Shown in pieces: positions 33,862 through 43,227 of a stretch of 64,000 bases of DNA. Each line of letters starts with the position of its first letter. Position 1 is the stretch's first letter. The stretch covers positions 32,318,906 to 32,382,905 of the forward strand of contig OX463818.1 in the NCBI GenBank assembly GCA_949825045.1, written 5' to 3'. A program made the position numbers and the translations under genes. The notes under the pieces are model-generated. The model was not told where the DNA came from. It did not search any database and saw only the letters and a list, made by a program, of their open reading frames with translations. Source of the DNA: Argyresthia goedartella (lineage: Eukaryota; Arthropoda; Insecta; Lepidoptera; Argyresthiidae).

Positions 33862-34007
33862 TTTTTTATAAGTTTTATGTATTTTAGGAATTCTTTATTT
33901 TCCTTAGTAAGCTTTTTCTTTTTAATAGATGATCGCTTATGCGCGGCAAGTGCTAAACTGACGTCTTTACTTTTGGGTAGTATAATTTTATTTGTAAAAT
34001 CTATCAT
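33858..34007 (-). CDS. 49-aa basic ORF between penton and major capsid genes
   Basis: The ATG at 34007 overlaps the penton stop (ATGA) and the stop overlaps the major capsid ATG (again ATGA), so it fills the gap exactly. The protein starts MIDFTNKIILPKSKD and carries KRSSIKKKKLTKENKEF, strongly basic at its C-terminal half. A small DNA-binding core peptide is possible. I recognise no family. The exact tiling is the main support for its being real. Confidence 0.6.
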   Translation of the reverse strand: MIDFTNKIILPKSKDVSLALAAHKRSSIKKKKLTKENKEFLKYIKLIKK

Positions 34008-34189
34008 TTCGACCTCAAGTGCAAATATAAATGTATTTCTTCCTCTCTCAGATTTATCAACTTGTTATTTGCATCTAAAAGTCGTATATTGATTTCACTT
34101 ACAATGTTCTGGTTTACAGGAAAATAAATAATGTTTTTGGGAATTTCTATAATCTTGTACCCGGCTGGTACTGCCGCGCTAACGATATT

Positions 34190-34665
34190 CACAGTAAGTC
34201 GGGTTTTTAAAAAAAATGAGTTACATACAGATTCGGAATCAGCGTAGTGAGCTCTATCATATAAAATTGATCCCGCGTTTAATATTTAGCTAGATTCTTA
34301 TATTTTGGTAAGCATATCAGCAGTAAGTCATAAACTTTGATAAAGATACTTAGCATAACCACAGTAAGTATAGTTACTGTAAAAAAATAATGCTTTCCTT
34401 TAATCAGGTTTTAGTGACGCTTAGCACATGAACAGTAACAACACATACTGCAGTAATAACAAGTAAAGCTCATTCACATTTACCTTGATTAACTTATTAT
34501 ATCAACAGTAACTAAGCATACTGTGAATAAAATAAGCAAAACAATTTCATGAAATAATTGATTACTTAGCATATTAGCAGTAACTAGACCTACTGCATTT
34601 GTACCAAGCAATTTAAAAATTCTAAAGCATTGAGAGCTTAGCATAATCACAGTACTGGGTGTTTC
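34190..34665 (+). repeat. Left subterminal motif array of the Sola-like element
   Basis: Repeats of the form cttagcata(n)cagtaa occur at about 34190, 34319, 34351, 34420, 34501 (with an inverted partner), 34565 and 34640. Matching copies lie at the right end (about 38790, 38823 and an inverted atatgctaagcg at 38858). Such arrays usually bind the transposase. Confidence 0.75.
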
Positions 34666-35438
34666 TGGGGTTGCGTTGCGGTGCCCGCGGGGTAGCGGGG
34701 GGTGTAGGCGCCTACGCAAGGCATAAAGCGCTTTCGCCAAATATTAGTGCGGCGAGCAGTGGTTCAGGAGAAGGTTGTGTTGAAGCGTGTGCAGCTCTCG
34801 CCGTGCTTCGTATTTTGGCGCCAAAGTATACGTAAGTGATATGATTTTTCCCCGCGTCTTTATAAATTATCATGTTGTATGCATTGTCAAATATTATTAT
34901 AAGTTTGCTGTGTAAAAGTGAAAGAAATACCTAAAAGTGTTTTTGACTCACGGACCAAATGATTTGATGGTCAGTTCGGTGCGATAGGTCCCTTTCCGCG
35001 CTATTTAACGGCGGGGGGCCCAACGAAGGCAAAAGGGGTGTTATGAGTGTGTGTCTCTGTGTCTATGTGTCTGTCTCTCAGCACGAGGAGCGTAAACGGG
35101 TGAAGCGATTAGAATGTTATTTTTTAACACGCTTTTATTAGCTTTACTTGTATGTTTGTATGTAACGGATTCTGTGAACGCTCTAAACGAACGAAATCTT
35201 AATTAAGTATAAGTTTATTATATTGAAATTACAACTAATATTATTGAGTAGGTATGTACGTTACCCGAGTGTGCATCTTTAGTCTTTATGGAAAAGGCAT
35301 GTTTAATCGTTATATTTCGTTTTAGTTTTTGTTTTGTGTGTGTATGTGTTTATTGCTATGATAATTTATAACTTTGCTTGCGAATGTGTATGCCCTTAGT
35401 GATTAAATTGCATGACAATATATTTTTTATTCCAGATA
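34666..35438. other. 5' noncoding region of the Sola-like element
   Basis: No gene is visible. A GC-rich piece (34670-34740) is followed by a possible untranslated exon, and a tattccag acceptor lies immediately before the transposase ATG at 35439. The segment near 35148-35190 (tgtatgtaacgga...gaacgctct) matches pogo noncoding sequence at 22840-22880. Confidence 0.5.
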
Positions 35439-38400
35439 ATGGGCACCAGAAAAGACAAAATTATTGACAAGGCGAAAAAAACAGCACAAAAAAGGAAAAT
35501 TACGGATATCGACACTATATTTACCCGCTACTGTGACTTCAATGAAAACATGGCCATTTCGGATTATCGTAATGAATATTCCGATAATTATAGATTTGCA
35601 CAAATGTATAACTTTCCAAACTTAGAAACCTGGTTCAAAGAATATGCTACACGCAAAGTAAATACCGATCCTTTATATAGACTGCCACAAAAAGATGATA
35701 GAAAACGAGTAACACGTCAACTAGAAGTTATATATGAACATGTTGAACTAATTAACATGGGATATGATGATGGCTCAAATAATAACACTTCTAATCAAGT
35801 AGAAAGGGTTTACCCTACTGAAAAACATCTTTTAACTGAAGTTGAGATTGCTGTTGAATCTGAAATAAACTTGCAAGACGATCTAAATGCAGTATGCGAC
35901 GAAGACGCTATGCATAATATGCTGTCACAAACAGACGATGGAAAACTAGTAACATGTCAAATAGATGATAAATATAACCATGTCGGATTAATAAATGATA
36001 TGAACGGATACGATAACGGCATGAATAACTGCATTTCTGTTCCAGCAGAAAATTTAATCTGCAATGAAATACTGCTTCCTTCAGTTGAGCCTGAAGAAAA
36101 CAAGCAAGATTATGCATATGAAGTATCCGACGACAGCCGAGATAAAGACTACTTACCAGAAGAAGACTTACAGAGTCGACACCGCAAACAAACAAATTGG
36201 CCAATAACAGAGGATGAGAATGTGAACTGTGACGTTTTCCAACATTGTGAATTTGAAGGTTGCAAGAATATGGCAATCAGCTGCTGCGTCAAATGTCTCT
36301 GCCTGCTGTGTTCAGAACATTTTGATCAGCTCATAGCTTTTGACAACTGCAAAAACCACAAAGCATATTCAACAGGAAATAATGCACTACCCGAAAGTCA
36401 GACCGAAGACAGTCACAATTCTCGTTGCCAATATGAAAATTGTGATAAAGAAATATTTAGTACTTGCGGAAAGTGTCTATGTTTTCTTTGCTATACTCAT
36501 TTTGAAATGGATGATACTTATAATGACTGCAAAAAACATATTATCTTTACTTCGACACTAAAATATACAAAAATTGAAAAACAAAAGAAATTTGCTAAAA
36601 AGCAGAAACCGAAAGAAAACAAGGGACTAACAAAACAAAGAATCCCAAGAAAAATTGATGAGGCATTAGAAGAAGAGAAAGAGAAATCACAAGAGTATGC
36701 ATCAGAAGCAGAAAAAAAAGGACCTACAAAACAGGGAAACTCAGGGAAAAGAAGGAAATGTGAGGAGACATTAGAAGAAATAAAAGAGAAAAAAACAAGA
36801 ATGGAAATTGGCAAGGTCACACAAGAGAAAGTACCAGAAGAAGAAAATAACGAACTAACAAAAAAGGGAAACCCGAGAAAAAGAAGGAAATGTGAAGAGA
36901 CATTAGAAGAAAGGAAAGAGAAAAAAAAAAGAATGGAAATTGACAAACTAACACTTAAAGATCCATGCAAAGAAAATTGCAAAAAAAAATGTACCAAATA
37001 CATTGATAACGAACGTCGGAAAGAAATAAATGCAGAATATGTAGCTTTGTCTTGGTCATTAAAAGGTTGTTTTATAAAAAGTCTAGTTGAAACTAAACAA
37101 GTTGCCTGCAGAAAAACCACTAACATTGAAACACCGAAACGCGATGTAACGAACATCTATCATTTTTATCATAATAGAAATAAGATTGAAGTTTGCAAAA
37201 CATTCTTTTTAGCAACTTTGGGTTACAATCCAAAAAATGACACAAGGCTTCTTTTAGCATTAAAAAGACCTATCAATGCACAAAATTATCAGAAAGGAAG
37301 TTACACAAGAGAGCAAAAATATGACAAAGAATTGGTAAAACAACATATCATGTCCTATGGTCCAGTGAATTCGCATTACAGAAGGGAGCATGCCCCCAAA
37401 AGGCTTTATTTACCAAGCGATATCACAATCACCACAATGCATCAACACTTTTGTGCTAAACACCCAGAACAAAGTGTTTCTTTTGAAGTGTATAGAAAAA
37501 TTGTTCGACATGACATGAATATTTCTTTTGCACATTTAGGCAACGAGGAGTGCGAGATATGCGAACATTTTCGATTTCACTTAAAAACACATGAATCACA
37601 AAATGAGGATTGTGACATCTGCAGAAATTTTGAAATACATCAAACGAGATATAGAGAATCACGTGAAGCATACCAAAATGACGTCGAAAAATCTAAAGCT
37701 AACAAGACCACTCATACAATCTACTACTCAGTAGATTTACAAAAGGTGGTGATGCTGCCTCGTATGGACCAGTTCAAACGCGCAATATTTTGCCCACGCA
37801 TTATAGCTTTTAACGAAAGCTTTGTACCTTTAGGCTGTGCTAAAAACAACAACATTCCTTTTGCAGCCGTATGGACTGAAGTCACTACCGGGAGAAAACA
37901 AGAAGACATCATCTCCACATTCAATGCATTTTTATTAAGAAAACGAGATGTCGAGAATATTGTACTCTGGATGGACAATTGCTCCTCACAAAATAAAAAT
38001 TGGGCGCTCTTGTCTTATTTGGTGTATATTATCAACAGCGACGAAATCAAAGCTGACACCATAACTGTAAAATATTTCGAGCCTGGCCACACATATATGT
38101 CTGCAGATAGCTTTCACCATCAAGTAGAGCAGGCCTTGCAAAGAAAGAAAAAAGTATATGATTTTGCTGACTTTGTTGATGCAGTCCAGCAAGCAAACTC
38201 ACGAAATACCTTTGTAAAAACAATGGGAGTCGCTGATTTTTACAATTTCAGTGATCTCTCTTCCCAGCATAAAATGCGCAAAACACAACCAAGACTCTAC
38301 CTTAAAGATATCATGGTTATACAGGCAAAAAGGGGCGAGTTCATGCTACGTTGCAAGAAATCCCCTAGAGAAAGCGACAACATGCTTGGGTTAGATTTTT

Positions 38401-38582
38401 TGCAAAATAAGTACTTAAAGTCACGGAGTTTTCCCGAATTCACTCAAAAATGTTCTAACAGAGGAATACTGGCGCATATTAAAGATGGCATACTGACCAA
38501 GCTATTAGATTTAATGCCACACAACCGAAGGAGCTTTTGGCTCAATCTGGATGTTACCGATGAGGTTGAAAATTTAGAATAA
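35439..38582 (+). CDS. Sola-type transposase with duplicated Cys/His finger
   Basis: I chose the ATG at 35439 (MGTRKDKI) because it directly follows a splice-acceptor-like tattttttattccag; the open frame itself begins 27 bases earlier. The N-terminal third is acidic. Two copies of a Cys/His module follow (CEFEGCKN...CLCLLCSEHF and CQYENCDK...CLCFLCYTHF), then two Lys/Glu-rich repeats (KRRKCEETLEE). The catalytic region shows YYSVDLQKVVMLPR, FVPLGCAKNN, VLWMDNCSSQNKNWALL and YFEPGHTYMSADSFHHQVE, the signature I associate with Sola transposases. Length is about 1047 residues. Poly(A) signal AATAAA at 38581. No stop or frameshift is seen. It would cut and paste this element and explains the 4-bp target duplication. 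Confidence 0.82.
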   Translation: MGTRKDKIIDKAKKTAQKRKITDIDTIFTRYCDFNENMAISDYRNEYSDNYRFAQMYNFPNLETWFKEYATRKVNTDPLYRLPQKDDRKRVTRQLEVIYEHVELINMGYDDGSNNNTSNQVERVYPTEKHLLTEVEIAVESEINLQDDLNAVCDEDAMHNMLSQTDDGKLVTCQIDDKYNHVGLINDMNGYDNGMNNCISVPAENLICNEILLPSVEPEENKQDYAYEVSDDSRDKDYLPEEDLQSRHRKQTNWPITEDENVNCDVFQHCEFEGCKNMAISCCVKCLCLLCSEHFDQLIAFDNCKNHKAYSTGNNALPESQTEDSHNSRCQYENCDKEIFSTCGKCLCFLCYTHFEMDDTYNDCKKHIIFTSTLKYTKIEKQKKFAKKQKPKENKGLTKQRIPRKIDEALEEEKEKSQEYASEAEKKGPTKQGNSGKRRKCEETLEEIKEKKTRMEIGKVTQEKVPEEENNELTKKGNPRKRRKCEETLEERKEKKKRMEIDKLTLKDPCKENCKKKCTKYIDNERRKEINAEYVALSWSLKGCFIKSLVETKQVACRKTTNIETPKRDVTNIYHFYHNRNKIEVCKTFFLATLGYNPKNDTRLLLALKRPINAQNYQKGSYTREQKYDKELVKQHIMSYGPVNSHYRREHAPKRLYLPSDITITTMHQHFCAKHPEQSVSFEVYRKIVRHDMNISFAHLGNEECEICEHFRFHLKTHESQNEDCDICRNFEIHQTRYRESREAYQNDVEKSKANKTTHTIYYSVDLQKVVMLPRMDQFKRAIFCPRIIAFNESFVPLGCAKNNNIPFAAVWTEVTTGRKQEDIISTFNAFLLRKRDVENIVLWMDNCSSQNKNWALLSYLVYIINSDEIKADTITVKYFEPGHTYMSADSFHHQVEQALQRKKKVYDFADFVDAVQQANSRNTFVKTMGVADFYNFSDLSSQHKMRKTQPRLYLKDIMVIQAKRGEFMLRCKKSPRESDNMLGLDFLQNKYLKSRSFPEFTQKCSNRGILAHIKDGILTKLLDLMPHNRRSFWLNLDVTDEVENLE

Positions 38583-39124
38583 TAAAACAAAAGTTTTTAT
38601 TTGCAAGTGATAATTTTAAGTATAAAAGTAACCTGATGATCTCAATTTCGTGCCATTTGTAATACCAATGTATTAATCTATGCATAATTTTAGTTCTTAG
38701 AATGAAAGTTTTCAATATACCCTTAAAACAAGAAGTTGTTTCAATTGTACCCAACCCATGCTTTAAAAGTTATGTAGACTTTTTACCATATTGACAGTAA
38801 ATATGCTTTAATTATTACACTACTTAGCATATTGACAGTAACACAAGACTTGCTGCGGATATGCTAAGCGATCATGCTTGAAAATATTGAACTCTTGCTT
38901 AGGATAAAAGCTTTTGTGTCATTTTAAAATATAAGCAAACTAAATTTAAGATAAATAGTTATATTGATTTAAAGTACGTCAGATATGCTACACGTAAAAA
39001 ATATCAAAAACTTATATCGCTCAGTATTCAACTCAAGACAAGTAAAAATGTGATTAAAACTTTGAACGCCATTTTCTCGGTTTCATTTCCAACGTACTTA
39101 CTGCTAATATCGTTAGCGCGGCAG
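38583..39124. other. 3' end of the Sola-like element
   Basis: No gene. It holds the subterminal cagtaa motifs (38790-38870) and the right inverted end. Confidence 0.8.
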
Positions 39125-39664
39125 GGTACACCAGGCGCGAATTCATAAATAATGTGAGCGGGTTTTCCATTAATATATGATCCACTTATGATATCACATT
39201 CGATGCGAACGATGGTAGTAGGTAGAATGCTTACTGGAAAGGAGGACTCATGCAATATATTGGCCTTCAGTAGTTTATTTTTAAACCCCAGTATCTTTGC
39301 CAGCGAACGAGGTTTCTCAAAATGAATATCTTTTGAACACATAATCTTTGTAGTCAATGTGTTATTATTACAAATCAAGTTAAAAGTACAACAAACTAAC
39401 TTAGATTTTAAAAAGTCGTTGATATCTGCCAACTCGTATGAACCTTCAGGTATTTCAATAACATGATCGTCGCCATAATAAAACATATTATTATTTTTAT
39501 CTACATTAGGTATAGAGTTGAAGGTAGAAAATAAGACGAGACCGCATTCATATTCACCGTTTAGTTGCAAAGCAGGCGAATAATTTGTTGTTAGGGCTGA
39601 TTCACACCCAGTAACTGATAGTGTGAACGACATCGTTATAATGAGCTACTATGCACAAAAAGCA

Positions 39665-40063
39665 TCAATTTAAGTATTGATGCCAAAAGCGTTTGAGAAA
39701 CTTAATACACAAGTGGCCACAATTGTGTGAGTTATTTTTTTGGTAATTTATGTAATTATAATAAATATTTGTTGATTTGGTCAAATACATAATTAATTCT
39801 TTAGGTGGTTTTAGATCTCCATAACTGTCAAAGTACTCGCAATAATTATTTATTTTACAGTAGGCTACCCAGTGCGTTCCTGGATTTTGCGAAGTATCTA
39901 AATTTAAGATTGCGCACTCAATACCATTTGACTTACTAGGCAAAGTGTCTCTCATATAAACTCCTCGAAAGTATGGAATATCGTGAGTATAATTTAATAA
40001 ATCGATATTACTAAGCGCGCGTCTGGGTAACCTTGTTATTAGTTTTTTGAAGAATGCACACAT
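39665..40063 (-). CDS. Adenain-like cysteine protease
   Basis: At 132 residues starting MCAFFKKLITRLPRR, it contains GTHWVAYCKI (catalytic His), YFDSYGDLKPP (acidic partner) and SHNCGHLCIKFLKRFW (catalytic Cys), the order of the adenovirus/ULP1-type protease found in all Polintons. It would mature capsid proteins. Its start lies inside the end of the PLA2 gene (25-bp overlap in a different frame), and the penton gene begins 31 bp downstream. Fully open. Confidence 0.93.
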   Translation of the reverse strand: MCAFFKKLITRLPRRALSNIDLLNYTHDIPYFRGVYMRDTLPSKSNGIECAILNLDTSQNPGTHWVAYCKINNYCEYFDSYGDLKPPKELIMYLTKSTNIYYNYINYQKNNSHNCGHLCIKFLKRFWHQYLN

Positions 40064-40773
40064 AATCCATTTCCATTTTTATATGGTTTGATATACAAAC
40101 CCCGTCCTAAAGCGATAGATTCCATCATTTTATTGTGGCGCTCCGATTCGGCGAGATTTTTTTTGGCAGACTTGTAATCGTTTACTGCTTTGGCTATACC
40201 TGCAGCACCTCCGGCTAGAGAACCCAATGCTGACAATCCCGCAAATATAGGTATAAGTGGGAGGATTCCTCCTGTTTTAGGAATGGGAATAATTCTAGGC
40301 ACTCTGATATTATTATTGTTCTTTTTCTGAAATATTTTTTTTGCTGCTATATGAGCGAAACGAATCGCATCATTATTATTCTTGGGTTTTAATTTTTTCA
40401 TATGTGACTTTAGTTTAGCTAGCGAAGATCTGAAAGTTTTAGTACCACCACCAGATTTCAATTTTACTTTCATAACCTTATTCACCAACCAGGATGATAA
40501 CTTTTCACCAGTGCTAGCATCTTTTGATCGTGAGCGTTTCTTAGCCATGTCTTTTAGAATAATGTCTGCTTTATGTCGGTCTTCCAGATTCGAATAGTTA
40601 TCATAAGCTATATCGTGTTGCATACACGCGTTATCTAAAGGATTAATACCTTTGTCTCCTCTCTTCAATCGTTTTCGTAAATGTGTACCTGGCCCACAGT
40701 AGTTATAACCAGGTAAATGTAACTCAAATGGTAAACGGTTTATCAGAGAATTCAGAAGTCCTTTCCCTTTCAT
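40039..40773 (-). CDS. PLA2-domain minor virion protein
   Basis: At 244 residues starting MKGKGLLNSLINRLP, its N-terminal domain resembles the phospholipase A2 fold of parvovirus VP1 and of Polinton/adintovirus minor capsid proteins: YNYCGPGTHL (calcium loop) and DNACMQHDIAYDNY (catalytic His-Asp with Cys). A Lys-rich middle follows, then a Gly/Ala-rich hydrophobic segment (GGILPLIPIFAGLSALGSLA) like the membrane-active or core region of adenovirus pVI/pX. Such proteins are thought to help particles leave endosomes (family knowledge). It overlaps the protease gene by 25 bp. Intact. Confidence 0.88.
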   Translation of the reverse strand: MKGKGLLNSLINRLPFELHLPGYNYCGPGTHLRKRLKRGDKGINPLDNACMQHDIAYDNYSNLEDRHKADIILKDMAKKRSRSKDASTGEKLSSWLVNKVMKVKLKSGGGTKTFRSSLAKLKSHMKKLKPKNNNDAIRFAHIAAKKIFQKKNNNNIRVPRIIPIPKTGGILPLIPIFAGLSALGSLAGGAAGIAKAVNDYKSAKKNLAESERHNKMMESIALGRGLYIKPYKNGNGLCVHSSKN

Positions 40774-40824
40774 TACTAGGATGGTAATGATGAATAATTA
40801 AAATGAAATGTTATAATAAAGCAT

Positions 40825-41757
40825 TCATTTTTTTATAATATCTTTTTTATCAATCCAACTATTCTCTTTTTGACTAAGCCCTAACCATTTAACATAAAAT
40901 TTATTTCCCCTCTTTTTTAAAACCTTTTCTACTAAAAATGTGTCAGGACATTTTGTCTTTTGGAGTTCCCATTCGTAGAAACAACCTTTTATTGGAGCTC
41001 TATGTTGGTCTTGTATGTAGTAAGTAGTTGGTACAGAAGTATTTACTTTTAACACGTTAAATAATTCTGTCGACCAATTTGGTGTATAACCCTTTTGAAA
41101 ATTTTTCTTATATTTGCTGATACGAACAATGTCACCTACACAAAACCTAGGCTTTTTTGCAGGCATCGGGTTTTGATGTTTTTTTATGTAGTTTGCAATT
41201 GTCGATTCATTTTTCATATTTACGTCGCATGGCTTGTGCTTTGTTGTTCGGTGCACTGTATTGTTATATGTAGCTACTAACTCACACAATGGTTTACCAA
41301 CCCACTTATAGTTGCCAACCAAACTGAAGTATTTAAACAGCTTTCCTTTTAATGTTCTTATCAATCTTTCTGCTATAGATGCTTTTTTAGTTGAGTATGT
41401 TGAATAGTGATTAATTTTATAAGTTTTCATAAGATTATGAAAAACATCATTATAAAATTCAGTTCCCAAATCTGTTTGTAGGTTAACAGGCACACGCCCT
41501 TTTTGTAAAATATTTTTAAAAGCAACACTGACTTCATTTTTATTTTTTGTTTTTAACGAGGCTACCCATGCATATTTAGAAAAACCATCAATTACAACTA
41601 ATATATATTTGAAACCTTTGTTAACTTTGTAATAACTTTTAATGTCAATTAAATCAGCTTGCCACAAATCATCAATCCCTTTTAGAATCACTACACGGCG
41701 TAGAAAGTTTTTTCTTGCGGTTTTATGTATTTCATCAACAACGCGTTGCTTACTCAT
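40825..41757 (-). CDS. Polinton RVE integrase with C-terminal chromodomain
   Basis: At 310 residues, the retroviral-type catalytic core has D35 in WQADLIDI, D96 in QTDLGTEFYND and E130 in ASIAERLIRTLKG, the D,D(~35)E arrangement. The stretch YVKWLGLSQKENSWI in the last 45 residues is a chromodomain, common in Polinton integrases and thought to guide target choice to modified chromatin. The ATG overlaps the stop of the 119-aa gene in ATGA. Its activity explains the 6-bp target duplication. No lesion is seen. Confidence 0.95.
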   Translation of the reverse strand: MSKQRVVDEIHKTARKNFLRRVVILKGIDDLWQADLIDIKSYYKVNKGFKYILVVIDGFSKYAWVASLKTKNKNEVSVAFKNILQKGRVPVNLQTDLGTEFYNDVFHNLMKTYKINHYSTYSTKKASIAERLIRTLKGKLFKYFSLVGNYKWVGKPLCELVATYNNTVHRTTKHKPCDVNMKNESTIANYIKKHQNPMPAKKPRFCVGDIVRISKYKKNFQKGYTPNWSTELFNVLKVNTSVPTTYYIQDQHRAPIKGCFYEWELQKTKCPDTFLVEKVLKKRGNKFYVKWLGLSQKENSWIDKKDIIKK

Positions 41758-42113
41758 TTTGCATGAGAACTATCTCCCAGCGCTATTATGTGATCTCTTA
41801 TAAGTTTACCCACTTCTACTCTTGTAGGCATACTACGTAACTGAGTCTTTATCAGTTGTAGTTCAGTCTTTATATTATTTATTTCACCCATGAAATCTTG
41901 TTGCCTACAATACAATTTGTTATTTTCAATTATATACTCCATGGTAACAGCCTCATCTAAACCCTCAGGTGATTTTAATCCCTTTAATCGACATTGTTTT
42001 AAGTCAAAGTCACCATTCTCATTTCGGATAAGCAGTTTGTCTATTGATATTATATCTGTTATATCCATTCGCATTCTTTTATGCACATGGTGGCCAAATT
42101 TGTCAATATTCAT
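41754..42113 (-). CDS. 119-aa Polinton protein with MNIDKFGHHVHKR start
   Basis: The N-terminal signature DKFGHHVHKR is shared with the truncated homologue in Polinton 2 (49974 down to 49838). The C-terminal half looks coiled-coil (EINNIKTELQLIKTQL). The stop overlaps the integrase ATG. Proteins with this start occur, as I recall, beside integrase in other arthropod Polintons. A fibre-like or accessory virion role is possible but not shown. Confidence 0.75.
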   Translation of the reverse strand: MNIDKFGHHVHKRMRMDITDIISIDKLLIRNENGDFDLKQCRLKGLKSPEGLDEAVTMEYIIENNKLYCRQQDFMGEINNIKTELQLIKTQLRSMPTRVEVGKLIRDHIIALGDSSHAK

Positions 42114-42178
42114 TTTGTAATTTAAGTTACAAGGCTAAAATACAAATAAACGTTTCTATTTATTACACAACTATTTAT

Positions 42179-43156
42179 TCATCCGATTACACCACATTCT
42201 TTCAACTCCTCTATAATAGAAATTATCTCATTATCCAACCCTGTGTTGCCAGCATCTCTAGAAGCAATTAACAATTTTAAACGTTCCACTAATTCATTCG
42301 GATCATCCCAATAAACATAATCTGCTTTGGGAACAAGTTTCTTAAATACTGGTAAACCTTTTCCTTTAGAAACCCCTTCAGAACTTGATGTTTTGTTCAC
42401 ATTTAATAAAGGTTTTATAATATGTAAATATTTAAAACCTCTGTTACTATTGATTGGTTGATTGCAATCGTATTTACGTCGATGTGCATTTGTGGTAAGA
42501 AGTATAGATTTATAATTCTTTTTATCATCTTCAGTAACAACGCTCAAATCTGGTTTTTGTTTGTAAAGCAACTCTGTTAACCCTTTCGTTTTATCAAATG
42601 AATGACCACCAATTTTGTATGTGTTGTTAGTTGAAGAAAGGGATGTCAATCCAACCATGTGCTGCCCTTTTACTATTCTTACCCCGTAGGGAACATTTTT
42701 AGAATGAGGCTTCGTAATTGGAGTAGAAACTACACCAGAATTTGTATCAAAAAACGAATCATTTGTAGAATCGCTGATAGTCGCATCATCATCATCATCA
42801 TCACCATCATCACAATCATCATCCAATTTAAGCTTTTGTTGTTCATAGGTATTTCTTGATGATGATGCACTAACATCAGAAAACTTTCTGTTTTTCGTTG
42901 GTATTACTGAATTTTTTAATAAATATTCATGTGTAGGTGGTTCTTGATAAGATTCATCCTCTTTTTCACCATTAACGTTGGTTTTGGTCAATTGCTTAAG
43001 TGGGTCTGTAACTGGTTTAAACACACTATCTAACACCATATCTATATCTTGTTTGCGGTTTTTTATATTTTGAACTTTTTTTTTAACAGCTTTTGCAGAC
43101 TTAATTATTTGCTGCTTAAGCAATCTTTCTTCGTTCATTTTTATAATTTGATTCAC
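42179..43156 (-). CDS. Conserved Polinton protein (DUF8207-like)
   Basis: The true start is probably the second Met (43138, MNEERLLKQQIIKSA), since the Polinton 2 homologue begins MSDEKLIKQQIIKSA. It has an N-terminal Lys-rich helix, an acidic linker with a poly-Asp run (encoded by a cat/tca microsatellite near 42784-42820), a central YGVRIVKGQHMVG and GGHSFDKTKGLTELLY region, and a conserved C-terminus YWDDPNELVERLKLLIASRD. This family regularly accompanies Polinton ATPase and integrase genes in arthropods; the DUF number is from memory. Function unknown. Confidence 0.82.
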   Translation of the reverse strand: MNQIIKMNEERLLKQQIIKSAKAVKKKVQNIKNRKQDIDMVLDSVFKPVTDPLKQLTKTNVNGEKEDESYQEPPTHEYLLKNSVIPTKNRKFSDVSASSSRNTYEQQKLKLDDDCDDGDDDDDDATISDSTNDSFFDTNSGVVSTPITKPHSKNVPYGVRIVKGQHMVGLTSLSSTNNTYKIGGHSFDKTKGLTELLYKQKPDLSVVTEDDKKNYKSILLTTNAHRRKYDCNQPINSNRGFKYLHIIKPLLNVNKTSSSEGVSKGKGLPVFKKLVPKADYVYWDDPNELVERLKLLIASRDAGNTGLDNEIISIIEELKECGVIG

Positions 43157-43227
43157 AACTTCTCACTAAAGAATACTGTAGTAAAATGAGAAACAAGGTT
43201 GTAAGGACTTACATTTATGAAGTTTAT

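Larger units (their letters stand above)
34171..39124 (+). mobile_element. Sola-like DNA transposon inside the penton gene
   Basis: A 4954-bp element with 19-bp perfect inverted ends (ctgccgcgctaacgatatt at 34171-34189 and the complement at 39106-39124), extended by an imperfect cagtaagt block. It is flanked by a 4-bp duplication ggta (34167-34170 and 39125-39128). Four-base duplications and the transposase type fit the Sola superfamily. It has one long gene and arrays of a subterminal motif at both ends. Structure and open gene suggest an autonomous, recent copy. Confidence 0.88.
34004..39633 (-). pseudogene. Minor capsid (penton-like) protein of Polinton 1, split by a Sola-like transposon
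   Basis: The N-terminal part is 39633-39125 and the C-terminal part 34166-34004. Without the insert and one 4-bp duplication they are in phase and give 223 residues. Visible are MSFTLSVTGCESALTTNYSP, IEIPEGSYELADINDFL, the characteristic IISGSYINGKPAHIIYEFAPG before the insertion and IIEIPKNIIYFPVNQ after it, which is the usual Polinton/adintovirus penton signature (single jelly-roll). It would sit at the capsid vertices. The insertion cuts at a Val-Pro pair. Both parts are otherwise open, so the break is recent. Confidence 0.88.
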
